Shown here piece after piece: positions 1 through 8,320 of a DNA stretch of 64,000 bases. A model generated the notes under the pieces. That model ran no database searches and was not told the DNA's origin. It saw only the letters and a list, made by a program, of their open reading frames with translations. Both the position numbers and the translations under genes were made by a program. The DNA is taken from positions 62,001-126,000 of the forward strand of contig JAGNJW010000013.1 in NCBI GenBank assembly GCA_018000455.1, written 5' to 3'. Origin of the DNA: Acidobacteriota bacterium (GTDB lineage Bacteria; Acidobacteriota; Vicinamibacteria; Vicinamibacterales; UBA2999). Numbering within the stretch: position 1 is the first letter of the stretch; each line of letters begins with the position of its first letter.

Positions 1-356
1 TCGGCAATGGCCGTCGCGGCCGCGCCAACCGCGCGCAGCATGTCGCCGACCACCGCACGATAGAGCCCGAGCTTGCTCTTGAAGTGGTAGTAGAGCATCG
101 CCTTGTTCACGCCGGCATCGCGGGCGATGCTGTCGACGCCGACGCCGTCGAAGCCGGTGCGGGCAAAAGCGGCGGCCGCGGCCGCGAAGATGAGGTCGCG
201 GGTGTCGGTGAGTTCGCCCCGGCGCGCGGCGGCGGGCACCGGGCCGGGCCGGCGCGGCCGCGCGGCCACCGGCTTCACAGCGATTCTCTTGCCGGGCCCG
301 TGTTTGGCAGCGCGTCGAGCAGGGCGGGCGGCGACGGAGTCGGGTGGGAATGACAT
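1..356 (-). CDS. TetR/AcrR family transcriptional regulator, C-terminus cut by the window edge
   Basis: Reading the minus strand from ATG at 356 gives about 118 codons with no stop before the window edge, so only the N-terminal part is visible. A basic, low-complexity lead of about 45 residues rich in Ala, Arg and Pro precedes a typical TetR helix-turn-helix: a TRDLIFAAAAAAF helix, GFDGVGVDSIARDAGVNKA, then MLYYHFKSKLGLY. The YYHF(K)SK signature of the recognition helix is diagnostic. The ligand-binding domain lies outside the window, so neither ligand nor target can be named. It is divergent from the epimerase at 480, and an AT-rich candidate operator sits between them. The long basic N-terminal extension is unusual for TetR proteins. 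A shorter start is possible, but I see no ATG close to the HTH. Confidence 0.85.
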   Translation of the reverse strand, partial: MSFPPDSVAARPARRAAKHGPGKRIAVKPVAARPRRPGPVPAAARRGELTDTRDLIFAAAAAAFARTGFDGVGVDSIARDAGVNKAMLYYHFKSKLGLYRAVVGDMLRAVGAAATAIA

Positions 357-357
357 C

Positions 358-398
358 GATAATTAACTAACTGTTTGGTTAAACCGTATGGTTAATTG
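358..398. promoter_or_regulatory. AT-rich divergent regulatory region with imperfect palindrome (candidate TetR operator)
   Basis: This is a sharp AT-rich island in otherwise very GC-rich DNA, immediately upstream of the TetR start. The arms AATTAAC (361-367) and GTTAATT (391-397) are perfect inverted repeats around a centre near 379. An inner GGTTAAACC element is itself nearly palindromic. TetR regulators commonly bind such sites in their own divergent promoter. That this one does so is inference. Confidence 0.55.
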
Positions 399-467
399 GC
401 CGCGCGGCGGCTGTCAAGCCCGGATTCGAGGATCCGCGCAACGGATCTCGGATCTCCCGCCAGGCGT

Positions 468-473
468 CACAAT
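468..473 (+). promoter_or_regulatory. -10-like hexamer for a leaderless start at 480
   Basis: CACAAT lies exactly 6 nt before the ATG at 480. With the usual distance from a -10 element to the transcription start, the mRNA would begin at or next to the A of the start codon. No Shine-Dalgarno sequence is visible. Confidence 0.4.
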
Positions 474-479
474 GGGCGT

Positions 480-1376
480 ATGCGAGTCGCGATTGCGGGC
501 GGCAGTGGCTTTCTGGGCCGCGCCTTGACCCGTGAACTCGAGGGCGGCGGACACACGGTGTCGGTGCTGACGCGGCGGGCGCGTCCGGGTCAGAGCCGCG
601 ACATCGCCTGGACGCCGAACGGTCGGTCTGGACCCTGGGCACACGCCCTGGCGGAGATGGACGCGGTCGTCAACCTCGCGGGGGCGGGCATCGCCGATGC
701 GCGCTGGACGCAGGCCCGCAAGCAGCTCCTCCTCAGCAGCCGCCTCGACGCCACGACCAGCCTCGTCGCGGCGATGCACGACGTCCCGACGCCGCCCGCC
801 GTGTTCGTCAGTGGGTCGGGCGTCGGCTATTACGGCCCGACCGGCGACGAACGAATCACCGAGGACGCGCCGGCCGGCCACGACTTCCTGGGCGACATGG
901 CGGCGGCGTGGGAGCACGCGGCCCAGCCGGCCGCGGCCCACGCGCGGGTCGTGCTGCTGCGTACCGGTCTGGTCATGGGCGCCGAGGGCGCGCTCGCGAA
1001 GATGCTGCCGGCCTTCAAGCTCGGCGTCGGCGGACGGCTCGGCTCGGGCGCGCAGTGGATGCCCTGGATCTCGGTGGACGACTGGGCTGCCCTCGCCGCG
1101 CGGCTCATCGCCGACGACCGCGCCAGCGGCCCGTTCAACCTGAGCGCGCCAGAGCCGGTGACCAACGTCGACTTCACGCGCACGCTCGGCGCGGTGCTCG
1201 GCCGTCCCACGATCCTTCCGGTGCCCGCCTTCGCGCTGAAGCTCGTGCTGGGGGAGCTCTCGATCGCCCTGCTCACCGGCCAACGCGCCGTGCCAGCGAA
1301 GGCGCTCGCGCTCGGCTACGCCTTCCGCCACGCCGCGCTCGGCGGCGCACTCGCCGCGGCGCTCGGCCGCGCCTGA
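480..1376 (+). CDS. TIGR01777-family NAD-dependent epimerase/dehydratase (YfcH-like)
   Basis: This 299-residue protein is an extended short-chain dehydrogenase with a Rossmann N-terminus: MRVAIAGGSGFLGRAL at residues 1-16 contains the GGSGFLG dinucleotide-binding loop. The middle holds the family pattern of a Gly-rich SGSGVGYYG segment with the Tyr, and 'MPWISVDDW'. The C-terminus (PVPAFALKLVLGELS ... GYAFRHAALGGAL) matches the DUF1731 tail of the TIGR01777/YfcH family. Its substrate is not known in that family. An in-frame ATG at 396 exists, but the residues before 480 are not family-like and include the AT-rich regulatory DNA, so 480 is preferred. It is probably monocistronic, divergent from the TetR gene, and followed by the GT4 gene 41 bp downstream. 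Confidence 0.88.
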   Translation: MRVAIAGGSGFLGRALTRELEGGGHTVSVLTRRARPGQSRDIAWTPNGRSGPWAHALAEMDAVVNLAGAGIADARWTQARKQLLLSSRLDATTSLVAAMHDVPTPPAVFVSGSGVGYYGPTGDERITEDAPAGHDFLGDMAAAWEHAAQPAAAHARVVLLRTGLVMGAEGALAKMLPAFKLGVGGRLGSGAQWMPWISVDDWAALAARLIADDRASGPFNLSAPEPVTNVDFTRTLGAVLGRPTILPVPAFALKLVLGELSIALLTGQRAVPAKALALGYAFRHAALGGALAAALGRA

Positions 1377-1398
1377 CGGCGGTCGCAGGCCGGCGTTG

Positions 1399-1404
1399 TA
1401 CACT
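1399..1404 (+). promoter_or_regulatory. -10-like TACACT upstream of the GT4 gene
   Basis: TACACT ends 13 nt before the ATG at 1418, which would give a leader of only about 7 nt. No convincing -35 or SD sequence is seen. Confidence 0.35.
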
Positions 1405-1417
1405 CGACCGGCTGCGC

Positions 1418-2560
1418 ATGCGCGTGTTGTCCACGCTCACCTACTACCATCCGCACTGGACCGGCCTGACCAACCTCGCGCGGCGCATCGCCGAAGGCCT
1501 GGTGCGGCGCGGTCACACGGTCACGGTGCTGACCACGCGGCACGAGCCGGGGCTCGCACGAGACGAGATGGTGAGCGGCATCCGCGTGCTTCGCCTCCGG
1601 CCCTGGGCGTTCATCAGCCGCGGTGCGGTGGCGCCATCGTGGCCATGGCAGCTGGCCCGGCTGCTGCCCGAGCATGATGTCGTGCACATCCACACTCCGC
1701 AGGCCGAGGCCCTCCTCGTCGCCGCGTGTGCGCGCTCGCTCGGCAAACCGGTGCTCATCACTCACCATGGGGATCTCGTGATGCCGGCCGGCAGCTTCAA
1801 CCGTGTGGTCGAGCGAACGGTCACCGCCACGATGTCGATGGCCGGACGTCTGGCTCATGTGGTCGCGCCCCTCAGTGCCGACTATGCGGCGCACTCCGAC
1901 TTCCTGGCGCCGCTCGGCTCGCGCCTCACGCCCGTGTCGCCCCCGATTGACATGCCGCCACCGCAACCCGACGAAGTAGCGGCGTGGCGGCAGCGGCTGA
2001 ATCTCACAAACGCACGCATCATCGGCTTTGCCGGACGCTTCGTCGAAGAAAAGGGGTTCGACTACCTGCTGCGGGCGATTCCCCTGCTCGAACGGGAGGA
2101 GCCGGCGGTCCATCTTCTGTTCGCTGGTGAACATCGCGTCGTCTACGAGGCGTTCTTCGAGCGATGCAGCGAGCTCTGGGAGCGCCATCGGCACCGTCTC
2201 TCAATGGTGGGGTTGGTGCGAGACTCGCAGCAACTGGCGAACTTCTATGCGCTGTGCGACGTGTTTGCCCTGCCCAGCCGCACCGACTGCCTGGCCAGCG
2301 TGCAGGTCGAGGCCATGCTCTCGGGCACGCCGGTGGTTGCCACCGACATCCCCGGCGCCCGCGAGGTGGTGCAGCGCACCGGCATGGGGCGGCTGTGCCG
2401 TCCGCACGATCCAGAGCACCTCGCCGCCACGCTGCTCGAGGTGCTGCGCGATCGCCCCCAGCATGTCAGACCGCGGGAGCACATTCGAGCCATCTACGAC
2501 CCGGACCGCTCGATTGGCGAGTACGAGCGGCTGCTGCAGTCGCTGATGGCGAGCGCCTGA
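1418..2560 (+). CDS. GT4-family (GT-B) glycosyltransferase
   Basis: A 380-residue retaining GT-B glycosyltransferase. The N-terminal acceptor domain begins MRVLSTLTYYHPHWTG, with an 'ARRIAEGLVRRGHTVTVLT' helix and a 'VVHIHTPQ' strand. The C-terminal donor domain begins with GFAGRFVEEKG at about residue 203. It ends with a phosphate/nucleotide-binding segment (DCLASVQVEAMLSGTPVVAT) carrying the family's E-x7-E-like pattern around residues 288-310. The family transfers a sugar from a nucleotide-sugar to a lipid-linked or soluble acceptor at the cytoplasmic face; the substrate cannot be read from sequence. The stop is followed after one base by the methyltransferase ATG (TGAGATG), so the two are translationally coupled. 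Longer upstream frames run antisense or out of frame through the epimerase and were discarded. Confidence 0.9.
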   Translation: MRVLSTLTYYHPHWTGLTNLARRIAEGLVRRGHTVTVLTTRHEPGLARDEMVSGIRVLRLRPWAFISRGAVAPSWPWQLARLLPEHDVVHIHTPQAEALLVAACARSLGKPVLITHHGDLVMPAGSFNRVVERTVTATMSMAGRLAHVVAPLSADYAAHSDFLAPLGSRLTPVSPPIDMPPPQPDEVAAWRQRLNLTNARIIGFAGRFVEEKGFDYLLRAIPLLEREEPAVHLLFAGEHRVVYEAFFERCSELWERHRHRLSMVGLVRDSQQLANFYALCDVFALPSRTDCLASVQVEAMLSGTPVVATDIPGAREVVQRTGMGRLCRPHDPEHLAATLLEVLRDRPQHVRPREHIRAIYDPDRSIGEYERLLQSLMASA

Positions 2561-2561
2561 G

Positions 2562-3404
2562 ATGGCCTGGGACCAGGCAAGACTCGCCCGGCTGCTGCGC
2601 AATGAAGCCGACTCGAGCGGCCGCCGCCGGATCACGACGATCCTCGAGTACCTCGATCTTCAGTCGGGCGATCGCGTGCTCGACTGCGGCTGTGGTCTCG
2701 GTTGGTGTCTCAACGTCATGGGCGAGCTGTTCGACTGTGCGCTCTACGGCGTCGACATCGACCGGGCGCGGCTTACGCGCGCGGCCAACGAGATCGGGCC
2801 GAGAAGCCAGCTGCTCGCCGCCAGCGCCGCCCATCTGCCGTTCCTCGACGACTCGGTCGACAAGATCGTCCTGTCCGAGGTGCTCGAGCACGTCGCCGAC
2901 GACGCGGCAGTGTTGAGAGAGGTATATCGCGTCCTTCGACCTGGAGGTGTCGTCGCGGTGACGGTGCCACACCGGAACTATCCGTTTCTGTGGGATCCGA
3001 TCAACCGGATCCGGGAGCGCCTGGGCCGCGCGCCAATTCGCAAGGGCGTGCTCGGGGGTATCTGGACCGACCATCTGCGGCTCTACGATCGACAGGGCCT
3101 CACGGACGTCGTACGGGAGGCGCACCTGACCGTCGAGGACATCCGGCCGCTCGTGCACTATTGCCTGCCCTTTGCCCACAACCTCGTCTACGGCATCGGC
3201 AAGCCGCTGGTCGAGTCGGGCGTGCTATCCGGGGCCGACCGATTCCGCACCGAGGAAAACTCCGGAACGATGTGGAATCCGTTGAACTGGGCCCTGGCGA
3301 TCGTCAACGCCATCGACCGCTTCGACATGGCCAGGCCGACGCCGGAGGGCACATCGGTGGGTATCGGCCTCAAGGCGCGGAAGGCGCTCACGCCACCTCG
3401 GTGA
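2562..3404 (+). CDS. Class I SAM-dependent methyltransferase (Methyltransf_11 type)
   Basis: 280 residues. Motif I is VLDCGCGLGWCL at residues 39-50, with a Cys-rich glycine loop. It is followed by the acidic strand end YGVDIDRARL, motif II around 'DKIVLSEVLEHV' and the post-motif 'VLRPGGVVAVTVPH', all typical of Methyltransf_11 enzymes. The C-terminal 150 residues (NRIRERLG ... LTDVVREAHL ... LVHYCLPFAHNL) are family-specific and probably recognise the substrate. Coupling to the GT4 gene suggests it methylates a glycan or glycolipid; this is inference. Its last 17 bp overlap tail-to-tail with the FkbM methyltransferase on the other strand. Confidence 0.88.
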   Translation: MAWDQARLARLLRNEADSSGRRRITTILEYLDLQSGDRVLDCGCGLGWCLNVMGELFDCALYGVDIDRARLTRAANEIGPRSQLLAASAAHLPFLDDSVDKIVLSEVLEHVADDAAVLREVYRVLRPGGVVAVTVPHRNYPFLWDPINRIRERLGRAPIRKGVLGGIWTDHLRLYDRQGLTDVVREAHLTVEDIRPLVHYCLPFAHNLVYGIGKPLVESGVLSGADRFRTEENSGTMWNPLNWALAIVNAIDRFDMARPTPEGTSVGIGLKARKALTPPR

Positions 3405-4212
3405 CGCTTCCAGGCAGGTCAGGACGCCAGGCGTACAGAAAACCGATCTCCTCCCACGCCCTGTTGCCAGTCAGTCTGATCTCGAATCCCGCGGCGGCCA
3501 GATGGGCGACCAGCCGATCGTGCGTGCCCCAGGGGCCGTCGTGATACTCGAGACAGATCCGCGAGATCCGGCCCAGCGTTGCGTGCCCGGCCGCCAGCAG
3601 CAGCGCGTACTCGCCGCCCTCGCAGTCGATCTTGAGGAGGTCGCACGTCGGCACGTCGAGTTCGTGCAGCACCTCGGCTAGGGTCTTGGCCGCCACCTCG
3701 CGACTCGATGGGCCGGTGACGCCTGCGGCGACGTGGTGCCGCGCGGCCTCTGGAGACGAGACGTCGAGCGACGCCTGACCAGAGACGCCGGTGACGGCGA
3801 CGGCGTGCGTGCGCACGTTCGACAGGTGGTTCAGCCGCAGGTTCTGGCAAAGCATCTCGAACGACTCGGGCGACGGTTCGAACGCATGGATGGCACAGCC
3901 GGGATGACGGAGGGCGGCGTCGATGGCGAATTCGCCGATGCCGGCGCCGATGTCGATGACCACCCACCCCGGCTGGATGGGCGCGCCCGCCCGTTCGTAG
4001 TCGCGGTCGAGGCACACCTCCTTCACCGTCCAGACATCCATCAGACTACGCACCAGGAACCTGGCCTTCGGTCGCCGCAGGTGAATGAGGCAAGGCCGTC
4101 TTCGGTCCAACAGCATCGCCGCCACACCCACAAGGGACCGGAGACGCACGCCGAACAGCAAGGTGGCCACCGATGCGGCGTAGTAGGTCGCTCTCGACGG
4201 CTTCGCGGTCAT
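3388..4212 (-). CDS. FkbM family methyltransferase
   Basis: About 274 residues from the ATG at 4212. Motif I is VVIDIGAGIGEFAIDAA at about residues 84-100, and an acidic segment (AIHAFEPSPESFEML) follows. The FkbM hallmark CDLLKIDCEGGEY sits near residue 190, with SRICLEYHDGPWG after it. FkbM enzymes are O-methyltransferases often found in sugar and lipopolysaccharide clusters. The N-terminal 60 residues contain a hydrophobic stretch that may associate with membrane. Start choice is uncertain: ATGs at 4212, 4230 and 4275 are in frame, but the latter two overlap the divergent gene start at 4229. It is the only minus-strand gene in the 1418-9036 block. Confidence 0.85.
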   Translation of the reverse strand: MTAKPSRATYYAASVATLLFGVRLRSLVGVAAMLLDRRRPCLIHLRRPKARFLVRSLMDVWTVKEVCLDRDYERAGAPIQPGWVVIDIGAGIGEFAIDAALRHPGCAIHAFEPSPESFEMLCQNLRLNHLSNVRTHAVAVTGVSGQASLDVSSPEAARHHVAAGVTGPSSREVAAKTLAEVLHELDVPTCDLLKIDCEGGEYALLLAAGHATLGRISRICLEYHDGPWGTHDRLVAHLAAAGFEIRLTGNRAWEEIGFLYAWRPDLPGSVTEVA

Positions 4213-4228
4213 TGCAGCCTTCTGTATC

Positions 4229-7200
4229 ATGGCAGCCATTCCGATGCGTTTCGGCTCGAGCGCGCGCACGCTCACGCTCCTCGTGGTGCTGCTCGGTGCC
4301 GCCGGCCTCCGGTTCGCCGGCTGGAACTGGGACGCCGGACAGCACCTCCATCCGGACGAGCGTTTTCTCTCGATGGTCGTGGCCGCCGAGGGCTGGCCAG
4401 ACAGCGCTGGCGCCTACCTGGATGAGGCGCGCTCGCCGCTCAACCCCCGGAACGTCGGCTTCGACCTGTTTGCCTACGGCACGCTGCCGACCACTGTGGT
4501 CCGCGCGGCGGGCGAGGCCCTCGGACGTGTCGACCTCGAGGGGCTCACCTTCGTCGGCCGGGTGCTCAGTGCCACCGCCAGCCTCGGCACGGTGCTGCTC
4601 GTCTTCCTGATTGCGAATCGCTTGTACGGCGATCCGCGGATCGCCCTGCTGGCAGCCACCCTGCTGGCGGCCGCCGTGCTCCCCATCCAGCACGCGCACT
4701 TCTTCGTCGTCGATCCGTTCGCCGTGTTCTTTGCTACCGCGGCGGCGTGGGCGCTCGCCGGTCCACCGCGCATCTACCGCTACCCGCTGGTCGGACTGCT
4801 CTTTGGCTTGGCGCTGGCCTCCAAGTTCTCGGTGGCCACCTTCGCCGTCGTCATCGGCCTGACGGCGCTGGCCGAGGTGTGGGCGACGTCCCGCGTCGAT
4901 GCCACACAGGCCGAGGTCGTGAGGCGGCTGGCGCCGGCCGCACTGCGCGTCTTCGTGGCGATGGCCTGGGCGTTGGCGGCTTTTCGCCTGGCCCAACCAG
5001 ACGCGTTCCAGGGCCCGGGGCTGCTCGACGTCATGCCGAGCCGGAGATGGCTCGACAACCTCGTCACCGTGCGGCAACTCGTGGACGGCAGCACCGACTC
5101 TCCGCCGGGCGTCCAATGGGCCAACCGGACGCCCTACTGGTTCGCGTGGAAGAACATGGTCTGGTGGGGACTGGGGCCATCTCTCGGTGTTGTCGCGTGG
5201 GCCGCGTGGGGGGCGGCGGCGTGGCAAGTGGTGGTGCATCGCATGAAGCGGCACCTGATACCGGTGGCCTGGACGGCGATCCTGTTCCTGCACCTGGGAG
5301 GCCAGTTGGTGATGACGGGCCGCTACCTGCTGCCCGTCTATCCGATGCTGGCCTTGCTGGCGGCCTGGCTCCTGGTCGCGATGTGGGACCGAGCCGCTGC
5401 ACGGACGCCTCAGGGCACAGCAGGCTGGCGTCGAGCGGTGGCTGGAGGCCTCGCCGCGCTGGTCGTGCTCACGACCAGCCTGTGGGCCGTCGCGTTCACG
5501 TCGATCTACCGCCGGCCGCACACGCGCGTCACGGCGTCGCAGTGGATCTACCGCCACGTGCCATCAGGCCGCACGCTGGCCATCGAGCACTGGGACGACG
5601 GCTTGCCGCTCGACCTCGACCAACGCTCGCACCGCGAATACGCGACGGTCACGCTGGCCAACTACGACGACGACACGCCGGCCAAGCTCGAGAGGCTGCT
5701 GGCGGATCTCGATCGCACCGACTACCTGATCGTGTCGAGCAACCGGCTCGTCGACAGCATCCCCCGCCTGCCGATGCGCTACCCGATGACGACACGCTAC
5801 TACCAGGCGCTGGCATCAGGCACGCTGGGCTTCACGCGCGCGGCCGAGTTCACGTCGTACCCGCAGCTCGGCTCCCTGCGCATCCCGGACCAGTCGGCAG
5901 AAGAGGCCTTCTCGGTCTACGACCATCCGCGCGTGCAGATCTTCCGCAAGGACGCCACCTGGGATCGTGCCCAGGCACGGACGCTGCTCGGCGCCGTCGA
6001 CTGGGACGCCGTCGTCCGCGTGCCGGCCGCAGCCGCACGCCGGTGGGGACACGGCACGATGCTCTCGCCGGAGGCGTGGGCCGCGGCCCGTGCCGGCGGT
6101 AGCTGGTCGCACCTCTTCGATCCGGGCAGCGCCGCCAACCGCTGGCCGGTGGTGACCTGGGCCCTCCTCCTGGCGGCGATCGGAGTCGTGGCGTTTCCGC
6201 TCCTGCGGCCGGCGCTGCGGGTGCTGCCTGACGAGGGCTGGCTGCTTGCAAGAACGGGCGGACTGCTGCTTCTGGGGTATGCCGTGTGGCTGCCGGCGTC
6301 ACTGCGATGGCTGGCGGCAACGCCGTCGACACTCACCGCGATCGCGCTGGTGCTGGTGCTCATCTCGGCCGTTGCGGCGGCGCGGCAGCGCGCCGGCCTG
6401 ATGGCCCTCTGGCGGGAGAAGCGTGCACTGCTGGTCGCCGAGGAGGTGCTCGTGTGGGCATGCTTCGCGGCGTTCGTGCTGGTACGGCGCGCCAATCCCG
6501 ACTTGTGGCATCCGTACTTCGGCGGCGAGAAGCCGATGGACGTCGCCTATCTGCACGCCGTTCTGCGGAGCGAGTACTTCCCGCCCTTCGATCCGTGGTT
6601 CGCGGGCGGCGCCCTCAACTACTACTACTTCGGCTTCGTGCTGGTCGCCGTTCTCACGAAGCTCGCGGGCATCGTGCCCGAGGTTGCCTACAACCTGGCC
6701 GTCGCGACGTTCTTCACGCTGGCGGCGTCGGCCGTCTTTGCCGTGGTGCACGCGCTAACGACCGCGCTCGGCGTAAAGCGCCGGGCCGCGTTCGGCCTCG
6801 GCGTGGGTGGTCTGCTGCTCACGATGGTGGCCGGTAACCTGAAGGAAGTGGCGCTCGTCGTCGATGCCGTGCTCGCACAGCGCTGGCGCTCGGAGCCATG
6901 GCACGTGTGGTTCTGGAACGCCACGCGCGCCATTCCCGCCCCTGCGCTCGAGAGCCCGCCGATTACGGAGTTCCCGTTCTTCACCTACCTCTTCGGCGAT
7001 CTGCACGCCCATGCGATGGCGTTGCCGGTCACGCTGCTCGTGATGGGTCTCGGGCTCTCGGCCGTGCTCGCACACGCCGGCACGAGCCGCGGCCGCGGCG
7101 GGCGGTGGCCGCGCGCGGCCTGGCTCATGCTGGCGCTCGGCGCCCTCTTTCCTCTGAACCCTTGGGACTTCCCCACCTACACCGTACTGGTCGGCGCCTG

Positions 7201-8320
7201 CTTCGCCCTTGGCGCCTGGCTCGACGAAGCGCCGGGCCGTCGGATCGGCCAGCCGGCCGTCGAGGCGATGGCCTGGACGATCGTCGTGCTGGCGGGCGGT
7301 CGGCTGCTCTTCGGGCCGTTCTACGCCAACTACGTACAACCCTACGGGTCGTTCTCGATCTGGAGGGGCTCGCACACCGGTCTCGGGCCGTACCTGCAGA
7401 TCCACGGCCTCTTCCTCTTCTTCATCGCCAGCGCCGCCACGCTGGTCGTGACGAGGCCGCGGGCTTTGCCCTCCACGCCGGCAGCGCGCGGAGCCCTCGC
7501 CTTTGCAGCGGGACTGACGGCACTCGCCCTCGCGCTCACGGCAATCGTGGAAGTCATCGTGCTCGACGGCGACATCTCGCGCATGAACACGGTCTTCAAG
7601 TTCTACCTCCAGGCCTGGGTGCTGCTGGCGGTGGCCGCCGCGACAGGGCTCGCCGTCATCCTGCAGGCCTGGCGCGCACGCCCGGTGCCGCTTGCGCGGG
7701 GAACGGCCATCGTGACGTTTCTCTGGGCCACGGCGGCGTTTTGGCTGGTTGCCGCTGCCGCGGTCTATCCCGTGCTGGCCACCCGGGCCCGGACGGCCGA
7801 CCGCATGGGCAGCGCCACCCGACCGACCCTTGACGGCCTCGCCTTCATGTACTCGGCCCACCACGAAGAGGAGGGCGTACGGTTTTCGCTGGCGCCAGAC
7901 CGGCGCGCCATCGACTGGCTGCGGGCGAACGTGGCCGGCACACCGGTCGTGGCCGAGGCGCACCTGCCCGAGTACCGGTGGGGGTCTCGCGTCAGCGTGC
8001 AGACGGGACTGCCGACAATCATCGGCTGGCGCAACCACCAGGCGCAGCAGCGCGCACTGTTGCCCGCGGCGATGTTGCAGCGCCGCCAGCGCGACGTCGC
8101 GACGCTCTATACCACGACCGACACGGCCGCGGCGCTGGCGGTGGCGGCACGCTACGACGTTGAATACATCTACGTGGGTCCGCTCGAGCGCATCGTCTAT
8201 CCATCCCGTGGCCTCTCGAAGTTCGACCTGCCCTCGCCGTACTGGCGCACGGTCTACGATGAGTCCGGCGTCCGGATCCTCCAGCTGGAGCGCGCGGCCG
8301 CCGCACCTCCTGCACCATGA
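4229..8320 (+). CDS. Giant membrane fusion: GT39/ArnT-like domain plus DUF2298 ('YYY') domain
   Basis: 1363 residues with many transmembrane (TM) segments. The N-terminal half (about 1-600) looks like a GT39/ArnT-type lipid-phosphosugar transferase: after the first TM comes AGQHLHPDERF, with the conserved DE pair at 43-44. A soluble lumen-like region lies at about 420-600. The C-terminal half (about 640-1363) is a DUF2298/Chlor_Arch_YYY domain: GGEKPMDVAYLHA, then LNYYYFG with YYYFG at 798-802, and further on DISRMNTVFKFYLQAW. The same EKPMD/YYYxG/RMNTVFK landmarks recur in the YYY gene at 13521-15788. Function of the YYY domain is unknown; coupling to a GT2 by an ATGA overlap implies use of a polyprenyl-phosphate sugar. 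ATG 4244 is an alternative start. Confidence 0.85.
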   Translation: MAAIPMRFGSSARTLTLLVVLLGAAGLRFAGWNWDAGQHLHPDERFLSMVVAAEGWPDSAGAYLDEARSPLNPRNVGFDLFAYGTLPTTVVRAAGEALGRVDLEGLTFVGRVLSATASLGTVLLVFLIANRLYGDPRIALLAATLLAAAVLPIQHAHFFVVDPFAVFFATAAAWALAGPPRIYRYPLVGLLFGLALASKFSVATFAVVIGLTALAEVWATSRVDATQAEVVRRLAPAALRVFVAMAWALAAFRLAQPDAFQGPGLLDVMPSRRWLDNLVTVRQLVDGSTDSPPGVQWANRTPYWFAWKNMVWWGLGPSLGVVAWAAWGAAAWQVVVHRMKRHLIPVAWTAILFLHLGGQLVMTGRYLLPVYPMLALLAAWLLVAMWDRAAARTPQGTAGWRRAVAGGLAALVVLTTSLWAVAFTSIYRRPHTRVTASQWIYRHVPSGRTLAIEHWDDGLPLDLDQRSHREYATVTLANYDDDTPAKLERLLADLDRTDYLIVSSNRLVDSIPRLPMRYPMTTRYYQALASGTLGFTRAAEFTSYPQLGSLRIPDQSAEEAFSVYDHPRVQIFRKDATWDRAQARTLLGAVDWDAVVRVPAAAARRWGHGTMLSPEAWAAARAGGSWSHLFDPGSAANRWPVVTWALLLAAIGVVAFPLLRPALRVLPDEGWLLARTGGLLLLGYAVWLPASLRWLAATPSTLTAIALVLVLISAVAAARQRAGLMALWREKRALLVAEEVLVWACFAAFVLVRRANPDLWHPYFGGEKPMDVAYLHAVLRSEYFPPFDPWFAGGALNYYYFGFVLVAVLTKLAGIVPEVAYNLAVATFFTLAASAVFAVVHALTTALGVKRRAAFGLGVGGLLLTMVAGNLKEVALVVDAVLAQRWRSEPWHVWFWNATRAIPAPALESPPITEFPFFTYLFGDLHAHAMALPVTLLVMGLGLSAVLAHAGTSRGRGGRWPRAAWLMLALGALFPLNPWDFPTYTVLVGACFALGAWLDEAPGRRIGQPAVEAMAWTIVVLAGGRLLFGPFYANYVQPYGSFSIWRGSHTGLGPYLQIHGLFLFFIASAATLVVTRPRALPSTPAARGALAFAAGLTALALALTAIVEVIVLDGDISRMNTVFKFYLQAWVLLAVAAATGLAVILQAWRARPVPLARGTAIVTFLWATAAFWLVAAAAVYPVLATRARTADRMGSATRPTLDGLAFMYSAHHEEEGVRFSLAPDRRAIDWLRANVAGTPVVAEAHLPEYRWGSRVSVQTGLPTIIGWRNHQAQQRALLPAAMLQRRQRDVATLYTTTDTAAALAVAARYDVEYIYVGPLERIVYPSRGLSKFDLPSPYWRTVYDESGVRILQLERAAAAPPAP

